Assembly (NCBI RefSeq): GCF_000688015.1
Contig: NZ_JIAD01000001.1
Coordinates: 372,001-436,000 of the forward strand
Origin: Eubacterium sp. AB3007
GTDB lineage: Bacteria; Bacillota; Clostridia; Peptostreptococcales; Anaerovoracaceae
Reading direction: 5' to 3'
DNA: 64,000 bases
The notes below the pieces were generated by a model. That model saw only the letters and a list, made by a program, of their open reading frames with translations, did not search any database and was not told where the DNA came from. This document shows positions 35,066 through 46,000 of this stretch, one piece after another. Within the stretch, counting starts at the first letter, position 1, and the number at the start of each line of letters is the position of its first letter. A program made the translations under genes and the position numbers.

Positions 35066-35494
35066 ATGAAACTTTATGTGATCAGCAAGAGCGGCCGCAA
35101 GCCGCAGTATAAGACAGCTGGTGCCGCCGGATTCGATATCCAGGCGTTTCTGGAAGCGCCGATGTGCCTTCCACCGGGGGGCAGAGCACTGGTGCCAACG
35201 GGGCTTTTTCTGCAGGTTCCGGAAGGATATGAAGCACAGGTCAGAGCCCGCAGCGGTCTGGCTATCCACTATGGGATCGGTTTGGTCAATGGTATTGGGA
35301 CGGTGGACGCGGACTACCGGGGGGAGATTCTGGTCCCTTTGATCAACTGGGGCCAGGAGCCTTTTGAGATTCACGACGGGGACAGGATTGCGCAGGTGGT
35401 GATCAGTCCGGTTACGCAGGCAGAGATACAACTGACAGATACATTGGAGGAAACAGAACGGGGTCATGGTGGCTTCGGGCATACGGGGGTATAG
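35066..35494 (+). CDS. dut: Deoxyuridine 5'-triphosphate nucleotidohydrolase
   Basis: It hydrolyses dUTP to dUMP, keeping uracil out of DNA. All five trimeric-dUTPase motifs are visible: AAGFDIQA, RSGLAIHYG, GIGTVDADYRGEI, GDRIAQVVI and the C-terminal ERGHGGFGHTG arm. Length is 142 residues. It ends two bases before dgt. Confidence 0.96.
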   Translation: MKLYVISKSGRKPQYKTAGAAGFDIQAFLEAPMCLPPGGRALVPTGLFLQVPEGYEAQVRARSGLAIHYGIGLVNGIGTVDADYRGEILVPLINWGQEPFEIHDGDRIAQVVISPVTQAEIQLTDTLEETERGHGGFGHTGV

Positions 35495-35496
35495 AC

Positions 35497-36507
35497 ATGT
35501 TGATGAGAGAGGAATTGGAAAAGAGAGAACAGGAGCAGCTGTCGCCTTTTGCGACCAAGGCTTCTGAAACAAGGGGACGACAACTGGAGGAGGCTCCCTG
35601 TGACTTCCGCACATGCTTCCAACGGGATCGGGACAGGATCATCCATTCCAAGGCCTTTCGCAGACTGATGCACAAGACACAGGTATTCCTTGCTCCGGAG
35701 GGGGATCATTACAGAACCAGACTGACCCACACTCTGGAGGTATCTCAGGTGGCCCGGACCATCGCCAGAACGCTGAATCTGAATGAGGATCTGGTGGAAG
35801 CTATCGCCCTTGGTCATGACCTGGGGCACACCCCATTCGGCCATAACGGGGAAATGGTGCTGGATCAGATCTACCCGGGCGGGTTTCGCCACAATGAACA
35901 GAGTTTGCGTGTGGTAGATCTTCTGGAGGATCACAAAGGCAGGCCAGGGATGAACCTGACGTTCGAGGTGCGGGACGGGATCGTAAATCACACAGGTTCC
36001 CTGAAACCGGCTACCCCGGAAGGCGAGGTCGTGAAGATCAGTGACCGTATCGCCTATATCAACCACGACATCGACGATGCTATTCGAAGCGGCGTATTGA
36101 CCCTGGCGGATCTCCCTGAGCAGCCCATCCGGATGTTTGGAAAGGAACACGGAGAACGGATCAGCAATATGGTCCAGAATGTGGTGGAGAACAGTGACGG
36201 AAAACCACATGTGGCCATGGATGAAGAACACATGGAACAACTGACGGTGCTCAGGAGTTTCATGTTCAGGAACGTCTACAAGAGCAGCAAGGTCAAGAAG
36301 GCATCCGATGTAAAAAAGACAGAATTCATCATCTCGGCTTTGTACGAGTATTTCGCCAGTCATCCAGAGGAACTGCCGAAGGATATGGGACATATCATCA
36401 GAGAAGAAGGCCCTGAGGCTGCGGCCAAGGACCATGTGGCAGGAATGACAGATCGGTACGCCATGCGTATATACCAGGAGAACTTCTTCCCGGAAGGGCT
36501 TTTCTGA
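35497..36507 (+). CDS. dgt: dGTP triphosphohydrolase-like HD protein
   Basis: It hydrolyses dNTPs to nucleosides and triphosphate. The 336-residue protein has FRRLMHKTQVF, the first HD histidine in RLTHTLEV, the metal HD pair in GHDLGHTPFGHNGE, and the later aspartate in ISDRIAYINHDIDD. It follows dut, forming a dNTP-housekeeping pair. An intrinsic terminator separates it from dnaG. Confidence 0.93.
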   Translation: MLMREELEKREQEQLSPFATKASETRGRQLEEAPCDFRTCFQRDRDRIIHSKAFRRLMHKTQVFLAPEGDHYRTRLTHTLEVSQVARTIARTLNLNEDLVEAIALGHDLGHTPFGHNGEMVLDQIYPGGFRHNEQSLRVVDLLEDHKGRPGMNLTFEVRDGIVNHTGSLKPATPEGEVVKISDRIAYINHDIDDAIRSGVLTLADLPEQPIRMFGKEHGERISNMVQNVVENSDGKPHVAMDEEHMEQLTVLRSFMFRNVYKSSKVKKASDVKKTEFIISALYEYFASHPEELPKDMGHIIREEGPEAAAKDHVAGMTDRYAMRIYQENFFPEGLF

Positions 36508-36525
36508 AAAATAATCTCAAAAAAT

Positions 36526-36557
36526 ACCGGCAGAAAGAAGGAAGCCGGTGTTTTTTT
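36526..36557 (+). terminator. Terminator/attenuator between dgt and dnaG
   Basis: ACCGGC and GCCGGT pair around a 12-base loop and are followed by GTTTTTTT. It lies only 15 bp before dnaG, and I see no strong promoter between them. Confidence 0.75.
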
Positions 36558-36572
36558 ACGAATAATAAGGGT

Positions 36573-38348
36573 ATGAGTATATCATATTCACCGACATCAA
36601 TAGATAATCTGAAAGATCGCGTGGACATTGTGGACGTGATCGGACAGGTGGTACAGCTGAAAAGGGCAGGGGCCAACTACAAGGGACTTTGTCCTTTTCA
36701 TAATGAGAAAACACCGTCCTTCAGCGTGTCACAGTCGCGGCAGCACTTTCACTGCTTCGGTTGCGGTGCCAAGGGGGACGTGATCGAGTTCGTCATGCGG
36801 TACCGAAACCTGAGTTTCCCGGAAGCCGTAGAGAAACTGGCAGAGGAGCACGGAATCGAGATGGAGGTCGCGAGGACCGTCGATAACCGGAAGGAGTATT
36901 ACGAGATTAACCGTATGGCTGCCCGCTTCTTCTACAGATCCTTTACGGAGGTGAAGAACCCAGGATATCCGTACATGAAGAACCGAGGGATCTCTGACCA
37001 GACGTTGAAACGATTCGGGATCGGATATGCAGATCGGGAATGGGACAGTCTCTACAGACACCTTCACGCGCAGGGGATACCGGACGACAAGATGGAGGAG
37101 CTGGGTCTGGTTTCCAAGGGACGGAACGGGAAGTACTATGACAAGTTCCGGAACCGAGTGATCTTTCCTATTTTCGACATCAGCGGACGGGTCATCGGAT
37201 TTGGAGGGCGGGCCATCAGTCCGGAGGACAACCCGAAGTACCTCAACTCACCGGAAAGCAAGGTTTTCCGTAAGAAGGATAATCTCTATGCGCTCAACTT
37301 CTCCCGGCAGGATGCAGGGAAAGCCGGGTATCTCATTCTTGTAGAAGGGTATATGGATGTCATTTCCGTCTACCAGGCAGGGATCCGTAACGTAGCAGCC
37401 TCTCTGGGAACAGCCCTGACGGAACAACAGGCTCATCTGATCCACAATCGCTGCTGCAAGGACGTGGTCCTGTCCTATGATGCCGATCAGGCCGGACGAA
37501 ATGCGGCACTGCGAGGGATCGAAATTCTAAAGAAGCAAGGAATCCGGGTGAGGGTGCTGCATGTAACAGACGGAAAGGATCCGGATGAATATATCAAACA
37601 ATATGGCAAGGATGCTTTTCTGAAACTGGTGGACAGTGCTTTGTCCTACGGTGACTATAAACTGGCGTCTGCGCAGATCGGCCTCGATTTGACGGATGAC
37701 GAGCAGAAGACGGAGTTCGCAAGGCGTGCCCTGGCAATGATCGCCGACATGAGCCCGGTAGAGCAGAGCGTCTACAAGGACAAGATCGCAGAACTCACCG
37801 GAATTGCGGTGACAGCATTGGATCAGGAGATGTCCCTTCAGGCTTCTGGACGGAAGGAACGCAGGCAGACCCGCCGCAGGGATGCGGAAGAGGAGGAATC
37901 GCGGACAGAGGTTTCTCCTCTGGAGCGGAGCATCATCCGTCTTCTCATGATGGATCCTTCTTATGGAGAGAAAGTCCGTCGGGGGATGCTCGGACGGTTT
38001 GGACCGGTGCTTCAGAAGGTCATTCTTCTGGCAGCGAAATATCAGGATCAACCGGACTACGTATGGAACGAGGCGCTGATCGATGAAGCCGATGAGTACG
38101 CGGAGCTATTGATGCAGATCCGACGGGATACCAACATAGATCCTGATCCAAAGGTTGCGTTTGATAAATGTATGCGGGATGTGCAGCAGCAGGAGTTGGT
38201 CCGGCAGGAGGGACAGATCCGCCATCTTCTGGACCGGTCTGATGAGGAAGAAGACCAGGAAGCCATCAGAGAGCTGATGGAACGACTGAAAATCATACAG
38301 AGAAAGAGAAAAACATTACTGTTCGAAGAAAACGAGGGGGACGAATGA
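36573..38348 (+). CDS. dnaG: DNA primase
   Basis: It makes RNA primers for replication. The 591-residue protein has the CHC2 zinc finger (C40, H43, C61, C64), the catalytic TOPRIM domain ([17 protein letters not shown] and [13 protein letters not shown]), and a C-terminal helicase-binding region. The ribosome binding site (AAGGG) is weak. It overlaps rpoD by four bases, the classic macromolecular synthesis operon order. Confidence 0.97.
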   Translation: MSISYSPTSIDNLKDRVDIVDVIGQVVQLKRAGANYKGLCPFHNEKTPSFSVSQSRQHFHCFGCGAKGDVIEFVMRYRNLSFPEAVEKLAEEHGIEMEVARTVDNRKEYYEINRMAARFFYRSFTEVKNPGYPYMKNRGISDQTLKRFGIGYADREWDSLYRHLHAQGIPDDKMEELGLVSKGRNGKYYDKFRNRVIFPIFDISGRVIGFGGRAISPEDNPKYLNSPESKVFRKKDNLYALNFSRQDAGKAGYLILVEGYMDVISVYQAGIRNVAASLGTALTEQQAHLIHNRCCKDVVLSYDADQAGRNAALRGIEILKKQGIRVRVLHVTDGKDPDEYIKQYGKDAFLKLVDSALSYGDYKLASAQIGLDLTDDEQKTEFARRALAMIADMSPVEQSVYKDKIAELTGIAVTALDQEMSLQASGRKERRQTRRRDAEEEESRTEVSPLERSIIRLLMMDPSYGEKVRRGMLGRFGPVLQKVILLAAKYQDQPDYVWNEALIDEADEYAELLMQIRRDTNIDPDPKVAFDKCMRDVQQQELVRQEGQIRHLLDRSDEEEDQEAIRELMERLKIIQRKRKTLLFEENEGDE

Positions 38349-39568
38349 GCACTAAGAAACCAAAACAACCAACCAACAAAAAGACCAAGGGCGACAACCA
38401 GGAAGAGGTCGTGCAATTCCATTTCGAAGGGATGAATGCGGATCAAATCAAGGCAACGCTGGTGGAAGAGCTGGGAAAGAAGGCGGAGGAGACAAATAAC
38501 GTTCTGACGTATTCTGTCATCGCAAACATGTTGGAATCCTATGATCTGGACAAGAATCTGATCGATGAGGTATATGACGAACTTCTTTCCAAAGGGGTTG
38601 AGCTAGTCACAGATTCATCTCCCGAGGATTTTGCAATGATCCTGGATGGGGATGATGAAGGTACAGACGAAGAGGACGATGGTGTCGTCCTGAAGAAGAC
38701 CGGGGAGATCGATGTGGAAGCCACTGTTCCAAAGGGGGTCAGTGTCGATGATCCGGTACGTATGTATCTGAAAGAGATCGGCAAGGTGCAGCTTCTGACT
38801 GCGGAAGAAGAGATTGAGCTGGCTAAGAGAATGGAAGCCGGTGACGAGGAAGCGAAGAACAAGCTCTGTGAGGCAAATCTTCGACTGGTGGTCAGCATCG
38901 CCAAGCGATATGTGGGAAGGGGAATGCTCTTTCTCGACCTGATCCAGGAGGGAAACCTGGGGCTGATCAAGGCAGTTGACAAGTTTGACTACAGAAAGGG
39001 CTACAAATTCTCCACCTACGCCACTTGGTGGATCCGGCAGGCGATCACCAGGTCTATCGCTGACCAGGCCAGGACTATACGTATCCCAGTGCATATGGTG
39101 GAGACTATCAACAAGCTGATCCGGGTGTCCAGACAACTGTTGCAGACCTACGGTCGTGAACCGACGCCGGAGGAGATCTCCAAGGAGATGGGAATCTCTG
39201 TAGACAAGGTCAGAGAGATCCAGAAAATCGCCCAGGAGCCTGTGTCTTTGGAAACCCCGATCGGCGAGGAAGAGGATAGTCATCTGGGGGACTTCATTCC
39301 TGATGATGATGTTCCCAAGCCGGCAGAGGCCGCGGCGTACTCCATGTTGAAGGAACAGCTGCTGGAGGTGCTGGATACGCTTACTGAGAGAGAACAGAAG
39401 GTACTTAAGCTGCGGTTTGGCCTGGAGGACGGCCGTCAGAGGACGCTGGAAGAGGTCGGTCGGGAGTTTGACGTGACCAGAGAGAGGATCCGGCAGATCG
39501 AGGCGAAGGCCCTCCGTAAACTGCGCCACCCCAGCAGAAGCAAGAAACTCAGAGATTACCTGGAGTAA
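38345..39568 (+). CDS. rpoD: Primary RNA polymerase sigma factor (SigA/RpoD)
   Basis: A 407-residue sigma-70 with region 1.1 at the N-terminus, region 1.2 ([12 protein letters not shown]), region 2 ([18 protein letters not shown] and [10 protein letters not shown], which read the -10 box), region 3 and region 4 ([23 protein letters not shown], reading the -35 box). It is the factor expected to use the TTGACA/TATAAT promoters listed here. Confidence 0.98.
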   Translation: MSTKKPKQPTNKKTKGDNQEEVVQFHFEGMNADQIKATLVEELGKKAEETNNVLTYSVIANMLESYDLDKNLIDEVYDELLSKGVELVTDSSPEDFAMILDGDDEGTDEEDDGVVLKKTGEIDVEATVPKGVSVDDPVRMYLKEIGKVQLLTAEEEIELAKRMEAGDEEAKNKLCEANLRLVVSIAKRYVGRGMLFLDLIQEGNLGLIKAVDKFDYRKGYKFSTYATWWIRQAITRSIADQARTIRIPVHMVETINKLIRVSRQLLQTYGREPTPEEISKEMGISVDKVREIQKIAQEPVSLETPIGEEEDSHLGDFIPDDDVPKPAEAAAYSMLKEQLLEVLDTLTEREQKVLKLRFGLEDGRQRTLEEVGREFDVTRERIRQIEAKALRKLRHPSRSKKLRDYLE

Positions 39569-39571
39569 CCT

Positions 39572-40303
39572 ATGAAACTCAGTGACAGACTGCAGGCACT
39601 GGCGGACTATATACAGCAAGGGGAAACCATGGCGGATATCGGAACCGACCATGGGTTTCTTCCTATCTATCTGACTGAGCAGGGAATCTGCCCGCACGTG
39701 ATCCTGACAGACATCAGCAAGGGTTCCCTGGAGAAGGCGCTGATGGACTGTAGGGATTACGATGCCTGCCACGAGTTCGACCTTCGCTGGGGGGATGGAC
39801 TGACCGTGCTTTCTCCCGGGGAGGTGGATGCGGTGGTGATCGCCGGAATGGGCGGCCTGCTGATGGCAGAGATCCTGGAGAAGGATCCGGCGCTCTCTGC
39901 TTCTTTTGAGAAGTTCATCCTGCAGCCCAGGACGCAGGTCGGACAACTTCGATACCGCCTGCAGAGACAAGGGTTTCAGATCCAAGAAGAACGCCTGGTA
40001 CGAGAGCGTGCGCGTATCTGTGAGGTCCTTCTGGTCAGGCCAGGCTGTGTAAACAAGCCAGTTCCTGCCTATGAGGAAGTACCGGAACTGTACGATTTCC
40101 CGGATACGCTTGTACAAATGCCCGGACCGCTTACGGCTGAGTATCTGCAACGTGCCCTTGCCAAGCAGAAGCGCAATCATGAACACATGGAGATGGCTAG
40201 GCGTATAGACGAAGAGGCGATGCGGCGCACTGTGCGCGCTATTCGCCGCCTGGAGCGATTGATCGATGAGGTGAAACAACGTGAACAAAGTCAGATTCTA
40301 TAG
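39572..40303 (+). CDS. trmK: tRNA (adenine(22)-N1)-methyltransferase
   Basis: It methylates A22 of tRNA using S-adenosylmethionine. The 243-residue protein has the Rossmann loop MADIGTDHGFLPIYL, the catalytic-site segment VIAGMGG and a C-terminal charged coiled coil (about 185-240) typical of TrmK. It overlaps nif3 by 23 bases in the conserved sigA-trmK-nif3 order. Confidence 0.95.
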   Translation: MKLSDRLQALADYIQQGETMADIGTDHGFLPIYLTEQGICPHVILTDISKGSLEKALMDCRDYDACHEFDLRWGDGLTVLSPGEVDAVVIAGMGGLLMAEILEKDPALSASFEKFILQPRTQVGQLRYRLQRQGFQIQEERLVRERARICEVLLVRPGCVNKPVPAYEEVPELYDFPDTLVQMPGPLTAEYLQRALAKQKRNHEHMEMARRIDEEAMRRTVRAIRRLERLIDEVKQREQSQIL

Positions 40304-41048
40304 AACGATGGAAACCCTCTGCCCATCAGAATTGGCGGAGGAGTGGGATAACTGCGGTATCCAGATCGATACGGAATACGATGAAGTGAACCGGGTGCTG
40401 GTTGCACTGGAAGTGACGGAGGCAGTGATCCGAGAGGCGGAAGAGGTGAATGCAGACATGATCGTCACCCACCATCCGCTTCTGTTTAACGGACTTCGTT
40501 CCATCTGCGCAGATGATTCCGTCGGCGGGCTTGTGTACCGCCTGATCCGCAGCGGGATTTCCGTGTACTCCTGTCACACCTCTTTTGATTCTTTGGAGGG
40601 AGGCAACAACGACGAACTTGGCAGATTGCTTTGTCTCAGCGAGGTGGAGAAGTTTGAGAGCGGGAACCCAATGTGTCGCAAGGGGGTGACTCCCTTTGAG
40701 ATCAGTCTGGAGGACTTTGTGCGTGGGTTGAGCAGAAGTCTTGCGATCGAACCGAGGAAACTCGCTGTAGTAGGAGATCCATCGACCACGATCTGTACGG
40801 TGGGCTGGTGTACAGGCGCCGGCGCAGAGTTTATCCCCGAGGCAGCCCAAGAGGGGTTGGACCTTTTTATCACCGGGGATCTGAAATACCACCAGGCACA
40901 GGAGGCGAAAGCGCTGGGGATCGCTGTGATCGATGCGGGCCACTACGGTACGGAGAAAATCTTTGGGGCGAACATGACGGATCTGCTGGCTTCCAAAACT
41001 AATTGTGAAGTGATTCAATCAAGGATTGATATCGATCCGTTTCTATGA
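40281..41048 (+). CDS. Nif3-like dinuclear metal protein (DUF34)
   Basis: A 255-residue protein with the metal-binding motifs VTHHPLLF, HTSFDS, GDLKYHQAQEAK and IDAGHYGTE. Family members form hexamers with a two-metal centre; a GTP cyclohydrolase I type 2 annotation is common but not proven. It starts at GTG after GAGGTG. The end of the gene carries the RNase P RNA promoter. Confidence 0.93.
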   Translation: MNKVRFYRTMETLCPSELAEEWDNCGIQIDTEYDEVNRVLVALEVTEAVIREAEEVNADMIVTHHPLLFNGLRSICADDSVGGLVYRLIRSGISVYSCHTSFDSLEGGNNDELGRLLCLSEVEKFESGNPMCRKGVTPFEISLEDFVRGLSRSLAIEPRKLAVVGDPSTTICTVGWCTGAGAEFIPEAAQEGLDLFITGDLKYHQAQEAKALGIAVIDAGHYGTEKIFGANMTDLLASKTNCEVIQSRIDIDPFL

Positions 41049-41054
41049 TATAAT
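41026..41054 (+). promoter_or_regulatory. Promoter of RNase P RNA
   Basis: TTGATA, a 17-bp spacer and TATAAT. The -35 box and most of the spacer are nif3 codons. The predicted start matches the 5' end of the RNA stem (41060). Confidence 0.88.
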
Positions 41055-41059
41055 CGAAT

Positions 41060-41401
41060 GTCTGGCAGGCCAGATGATCGCGTGCGTAAGCATGAGGAAA
41101 GTCCGGGCTCCACAGGGCGAGGATGCCGTGATAACGTCCGGCGTAGGTAACTATAGGGAAAGTGCAACAGAAACACACCGCCGAAACGGGTCATGCCGTG
41201 GCAAGGGTGAAATGGTGAGGTAAGAGCTCACCGGCGTTCTGGAGACAGAACGGCCGTGTAAACCCCATCCGGAGCAAGGTCGGAGGGCAGTATGGTGGCG
41301 GCCCGTCACCGCCCGAGAGGTGGACCGCATGAGCGCGCAGAGATGTTGCGCCTAGATAGATGATCATCTAATACAGAACCCGGCTTACAGACCTGCCAGA
41401 C
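41060..41401 (+). ncRNA. rnpB: RNase P RNA (probably type A)
   Basis: The catalytic RNA that trims tRNA 5' ends. Conserved blocks are GAGGAAAGTCCGGGCTCC, CAGGGCGAGG, GTAAACCCCATCC, the GGAGCAAG element, AGATAGATGATCATC and ACAGAACCCGGCTTA. The 5' GTCTGGCAGG and 3' CCTGCCAGAC pair as helix P1. The length (342 nt) and layout fit the ancestral type A found in Clostridia. Confidence 0.97.
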
Positions 41402-41407
41402 GACGAT

Positions 41408-41450
41408 GGAGTTTACGGATCGATGATCCTGTGAACTCCTGTTATTTATT
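41408..41450 (+). terminator. Terminator of RNase P RNA
   Basis: A 9-bp stem (GGAGTTTAC and GTGAACTCC) capped by GGATC/GATCC is followed by TGTTATTTATT. Confidence 0.75.
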
Positions 41451-41486
41451 GCTCACTTTCAGTTATATAGGATAGAAGGTGTTTCA

Positions 41487-42905
41487 TTGTCAGAGAAAAG
41501 GGAATTAGAAATAATAGAACCAAAAGAACAGAAGAAGTCGCCTGCATTGTCCCGTAACCGGGAACCGGATGCTAACAAGATGGGCACGGAGCCGATCGGT
41601 AGACTGTTGGCGGCAATGTCATGGCCGGCTATCCTCTCAATGATGATTTTGGCGCTTTATAACATTGTCGACAGCATTTTTGTGGCCAGAATCAGTACCC
41701 AGGCATTGACTGCAGTATCGCTGGTAAATCCAGTGCAGATGCTGATGGTTGCGGTGTCAGTGGGAAGTGCGGTAGGCGTCAACTCGCTGATCGCCAGGAG
41801 ACTGGGAGCCAGACGTTTTCGAGAAGCGAACCAGGCGGCCAGTACCAGCCTGCGGATCGGATTTTGGAATTTTGTACTTTGGGCAGTGTTTGGAGCCGTG
41901 TTCGCGCGACCCTTCATGCAAATGTATACGAGTGATGCCCAGGTGTTGGAATACGGTGTGCAGTATCTTCGCATCGTCACCACGCTTTCTGTGTTCACCA
42001 TGATCGACGTGCAGATCGAGAAGGTTCTGCAGGCCACGGGGAACATGGTCGCACCGATGATCATCAGCATCTCTGGTGCGCTGACCAATGTGGCTCTGGA
42101 TCCGATCCTGATCTTCGGTCTGTTTGGGCTTCCCCGCCTGGAAGTAGTGGGGGCCGCGTATGCGACGATCATCGGGCAGGCCGTATCGCTGACGGTGGCT
42201 CTGTTCATCTTCTTCCGCAATAAACAGGAAGTCACTATCCAAATTCGCGGGTACAAACGTGACTGGAAGGTGGTTCGTGACATCTATGCTGTCGGGCTTC
42301 CTGGTATGGTGATGCAGTCTATCGGTTCGATCATGTTGTTCGGATATAACGCAATCATCGCTGCTTCTGCCACTGCGGTTGCGGTGCTTGGGGTTTATTT
42401 CAAACTGCAGATGTTTGTGTTCATGCCGGTGTTTGGTATGAACCAGGGGGCCATGCCTATCATGGGCTACAACTACGGTGCCAGAAACAAAGAACGCCTG
42501 ATGGAGACCTTCAAAAAAGGTCTGATCGCTGCCTTCGTGATCATGGGTGCCGGTTTGATTCTGTTCCAGGCAGCACCGGAGATTCTTCTGAAGATGTTTG
42601 ACGCAGATGAGGAAATGCTGCGACTGGGCGTTCCGGCGCTCCGGTTGATGAGCATCTGTTTCCTTCCGGCCGCGTTTGGCATCATGTGCTCCACGCTGTT
42701 TCAGAGTACCGGACATGGGATGTACAGTCTCTTTGCTTCGCTACTCCGGCAGCTGGTGGGGATCTTGCCGCTGGCGTATCTGTTGTATCACAGCTTCGGG
42801 CTGACGGTCTCCTGGGCCTCTTTCCCTCTGGCGGAGATCATCGGTACCATCTACGCTATCATCATGCTGACCTATCTGTACAAGACTGAACTGAATAATC
42901 TATAG
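41487..42905 (+). CDS. MATE family efflux transporter
   Basis: A 472-residue multidrug and toxin extrusion-type exporter with about 12 transmembrane helices. It has a hydrophilic cytoplasmic leader (about 1-35), the segment ALYNIVDSIFVARIS after the first helix, and the repeated GANSLIAR-type motif (here VGVNSLIARRLGARR). MATE proteins use Na+ or H+ gradients to expel cationic compounds; the pyrophosphatase above could help maintain Na+. It starts at TTG after GAAGGTG. Confidence 0.93.
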   Translation: MSEKRELEIIEPKEQKKSPALSRNREPDANKMGTEPIGRLLAAMSWPAILSMMILALYNIVDSIFVARISTQALTAVSLVNPVQMLMVAVSVGSAVGVNSLIARRLGARRFREANQAASTSLRIGFWNFVLWAVFGAVFARPFMQMYTSDAQVLEYGVQYLRIVTTLSVFTMIDVQIEKVLQATGNMVAPMIISISGALTNVALDPILIFGLFGLPRLEVVGAAYATIIGQAVSLTVALFIFFRNKQEVTIQIRGYKRDWKVVRDIYAVGLPGMVMQSIGSIMLFGYNAIIAASATAVAVLGVYFKLQMFVFMPVFGMNQGAMPIMGYNYGARNKERLMETFKKGLIAAFVIMGAGLILFQAAPEILLKMFDADEEMLRLGVPALRLMSICFLPAAFGIMCSTLFQSTGHGMYSLFASLLRQLVGILPLAYLLYHSFGLTVSWASFPLAEIIGTIYAIIMLTYLYKTELNNL

Positions 42906-42966
42906 TGTGTCAAAATGTGTCAAAAAGAACCGTCCCCTTTGACACACTTACCCTTTGACACACTTA
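42904..42966 (+). repeat. Palindromic repeat cluster after the MATE gene
   Basis: Two tandem copies of TGTGTCAAAA are followed by the core AGAACCGTCC and two tandem copies of CCCTTTGACACACTTA. The outer AGTGTGTCAAA and TTTGACACACT form an 11-bp perfect inverted repeat. I recall the GACGGTTCTTTTTGACACA type of motif recurring in many Clostridia genomes. Confidence 0.85.
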
Positions 42967-42984
42967 GACACAAATTGACATAAT
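42955..42984 (+). promoter_or_regulatory. Possible promoter of the activase gene inside the repeats
   Basis: TTGACA (from the second repeat copy), an 18-bp spacer and CATAAT. It is plausible because no other promoter is visible before the long gene. Confidence 0.4.
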
Positions 42985-43011
42985 TTGAACACTGGATAAC
43001 GGAGAAATACT

Positions 43012-46000
43012 ATGAGTAAATTGGGAATCGATATCGGTTCTACCACTGTCAAACTGGTGGTGTTGGACGATGAAAACAAAGTACAATACTCCAGATACGA
43101 ACGGCACATGTCCAACGTCTTTGAAAAGGTGGAAGAGCTTATCAAGGACATGTATCAGGAATTGGGCGATATCAGTCTGCGCCCTGTGATTACAGGGTCC
43201 GGTGGGTTGTCTCTAGCCAAACTCATCGATGTCCGGTTCGAGCAGGAGGTCATTTCCTGCAGCCGGGCTGTGGAAGCGTTGATTCCTGAAACTGATGTGG
43301 CCATCGAACTGGGTGGAGAGGATGCCAAGATCACCTTTTACGGGGCGACTGTAGAACAGCGGATGAACGGCACCTGTGCAGGAGGGACCGGCGCCTTTAT
43401 CGACCAGATGGCGATCCTGCTGAATACTGATGCAGCCGGGCTGAATGAGGCGGCGAAGGACTATAAGGTCATCTATCCCATCGCCGCACGGTGTGGTGTA
43501 TTCGCCAAAACTGACATCCAGCCCTTGATCAACGATGGTGCAGACAAAGCCGACCTTGCTGCTTCGATTTTCCAGGCGGTGGTCAACCAGACCATCAGCG
43601 GACTGGCCTGCGGCCATCCCATCAAAGGGAAGGTGGCCTTCCTGGGTGGCCCGCTGTCCTTCCTCTCTGAACTCAGGAAACGGTTTATCGAGACATTGGA
43701 ATTACCGGATGAGGACGTGATTTTTCCGGAGGATTCCAAGTTTTTCGTGGCCATCGGTGCCGCCATGCTGGCAGAGAAGCAGGCAGAGGTCACACTTGCG
43801 GAGATCGTGAAACGTATGGACGAGGCAGACAAGGAACAATTGTCCGAGTCCAAACATATCGAACCGTTATTCCGCGATCTTCATGAATATAGGGACTTCA
43901 AGGCTCGCCACGACAAAGCAAAGATAAAGCGTAGAGATCTTTCCAAGGCAACCGGGCGCGTGTACCTGGGGATCGATGCCGGATCTACCACTACCAAAGC
44001 GACTTTGATCGATGAAGAGAAAAACCTGCTCTATTCGTTCTACAGGAGCAATGAGGGGAACCCCATCGAGGCAGTCCGTTCTATGCTATACGAGCTTTAT
44101 GATCAGCTGCCGAATACAGCGTACATAGCGAACGTATGTGCCACCGGATATGGTGAGAATCTGATCAAGGCCGCATTCAAGGCGGACATGGGCGAGATCG
44201 AGACCATGGCGCACTATAAGGCAGCCGAAGAGTTTCTGCCCGGTGTGGATTTCATTCTGGACATCGGTGGCCAGGATATGAAGTGTATGAAGATCAAGGA
44301 TGGCGCCATCTATAACATCATGCTGAATGAGGCTTGTTCCTCGGGCTGTGGATCCTTCCTGGAGACTTACGCCAAGTCGGTCAATATGGACACAAAAGCT
44401 TTTGCTAAGGAGGCACTGCTTGCGGAAAACCCTGTGGATCTGGGTACACGCTGTACGGTGTTCATGAATTCCAAGGTCAAGCAGGCGCAGAAGGAAGGTG
44501 CTACCATTGGTGACATTTCTGCAGGCCTTTCGTATTCCGTGATCAAGAATGCTTTGTACAAGGTCATCAAGCTCAGGAACACCGATGAGACCGGCAACAA
44601 GATCGTCGTTCAGGGGGGCACTTTCATGAACAACGCCGTGCTCCGGAGCATTGAACAGATCATAGGGAAGGAAGTAGTTCGCCCGGATATCGCTGGCCTG
44701 ATGGGGGCTTACGGGTGCGCGCTGATCGCACGGAACCACTATGTGAAGGGAACACGATCTTCCATCCTCTCCAGAGAGGATCTGGGACGTTTCTCGGTGG
44801 AACATGTGAATGGACGGTGCAAACGTTGTGAGAACCAGTGCATCCTCACCATCAACAAGTTCAGCAATGGCACCAGGTACATCACTGGAAACCGATGTGA
44901 GAAGGGGGCCGGGGGCAATCTTCACGAGAACAAGATTCCAAACCTATACGAGTACAAGGTGGGGCGGCTGTTTGATTACAAGCCTCTTCCTGAAGAAGAA
45001 GCTACCCGTGGCGTGGTTGCTATCCCGAGGGTGCTTAACATGTACGAGAACTACCCGTTCTGGTTCCGCTTCTTTACGGAGCTGGGATTCCGGGTGGAGC
45101 TTTCACCTCAGAGCACAAAGACCATCTACAACATGGGCATCGACACCATTTCCTCCGATACCGCCTGTTATCCGGCCAAACTTGTGCACGGACATATCAA
45201 GTGGCTGGTGGAGCATGGATTCAAGATGATCTTCTATCCGAGCCTGAACTACGAGCGGGCAGAGGATACCAAGGCACCGAACCACTACAACTGCCCGATC
45301 GTGGCCACCTATCCGGAGGTCATCGCAAACAACATGGACGAGCTGATGGCCCAGGAGAACGTGCGATTTCTGCATCCCTTCCTGCCTTATGACAACGACC
45401 TGAAACTGGCGAAGGAATTGGCCGTGCATCTGGAATCTTATCACATCGACTATCAGGAGATCCGTCGAGCAGTGAAGATGGCGAGAGAAGAGCAGATCAC
45501 CTTCAAGAACGATGTTAAAAAACAAGGTGAGTATGCGCTGAAGTACGCGGAGGATCACAACAAGAAGGTGATCGTTTTGGCAGGACGTCCCTACCACCTG
45601 GATCCGGAGATCAACCACGGCATCGACAAGATGATCAATTCCTTCGACCTCGTGGTGGTAACAGAGGACTCCATTGCGCACAAAGTCGAACTGGCCAGAC
45701 CGATCCGTGTGCTGGACCAGTGGGTCTACCATTCCCGGCTCTATAAAGCAGCCACTTTTGCCGGAACCAGAGACGATGTGGAACTGGTACAGCTGAACTC
45801 CTTTGGCTGTGGTCTGGATGCGGTGACCACCGATCAGGTGGAGGAGATCTGCAACCGGAACAACAAGATGTACACTGTACTGAAGATCGATGAGGTGTCC
45901 AACCTGGGAGCGGCCAGGATCAGGATCCGTTCCCTGAAGGCGGCCATGGATGAGCGCCAGAAGAATCACGTGGAACTGACCACCGATAACAGTCCGCAGG

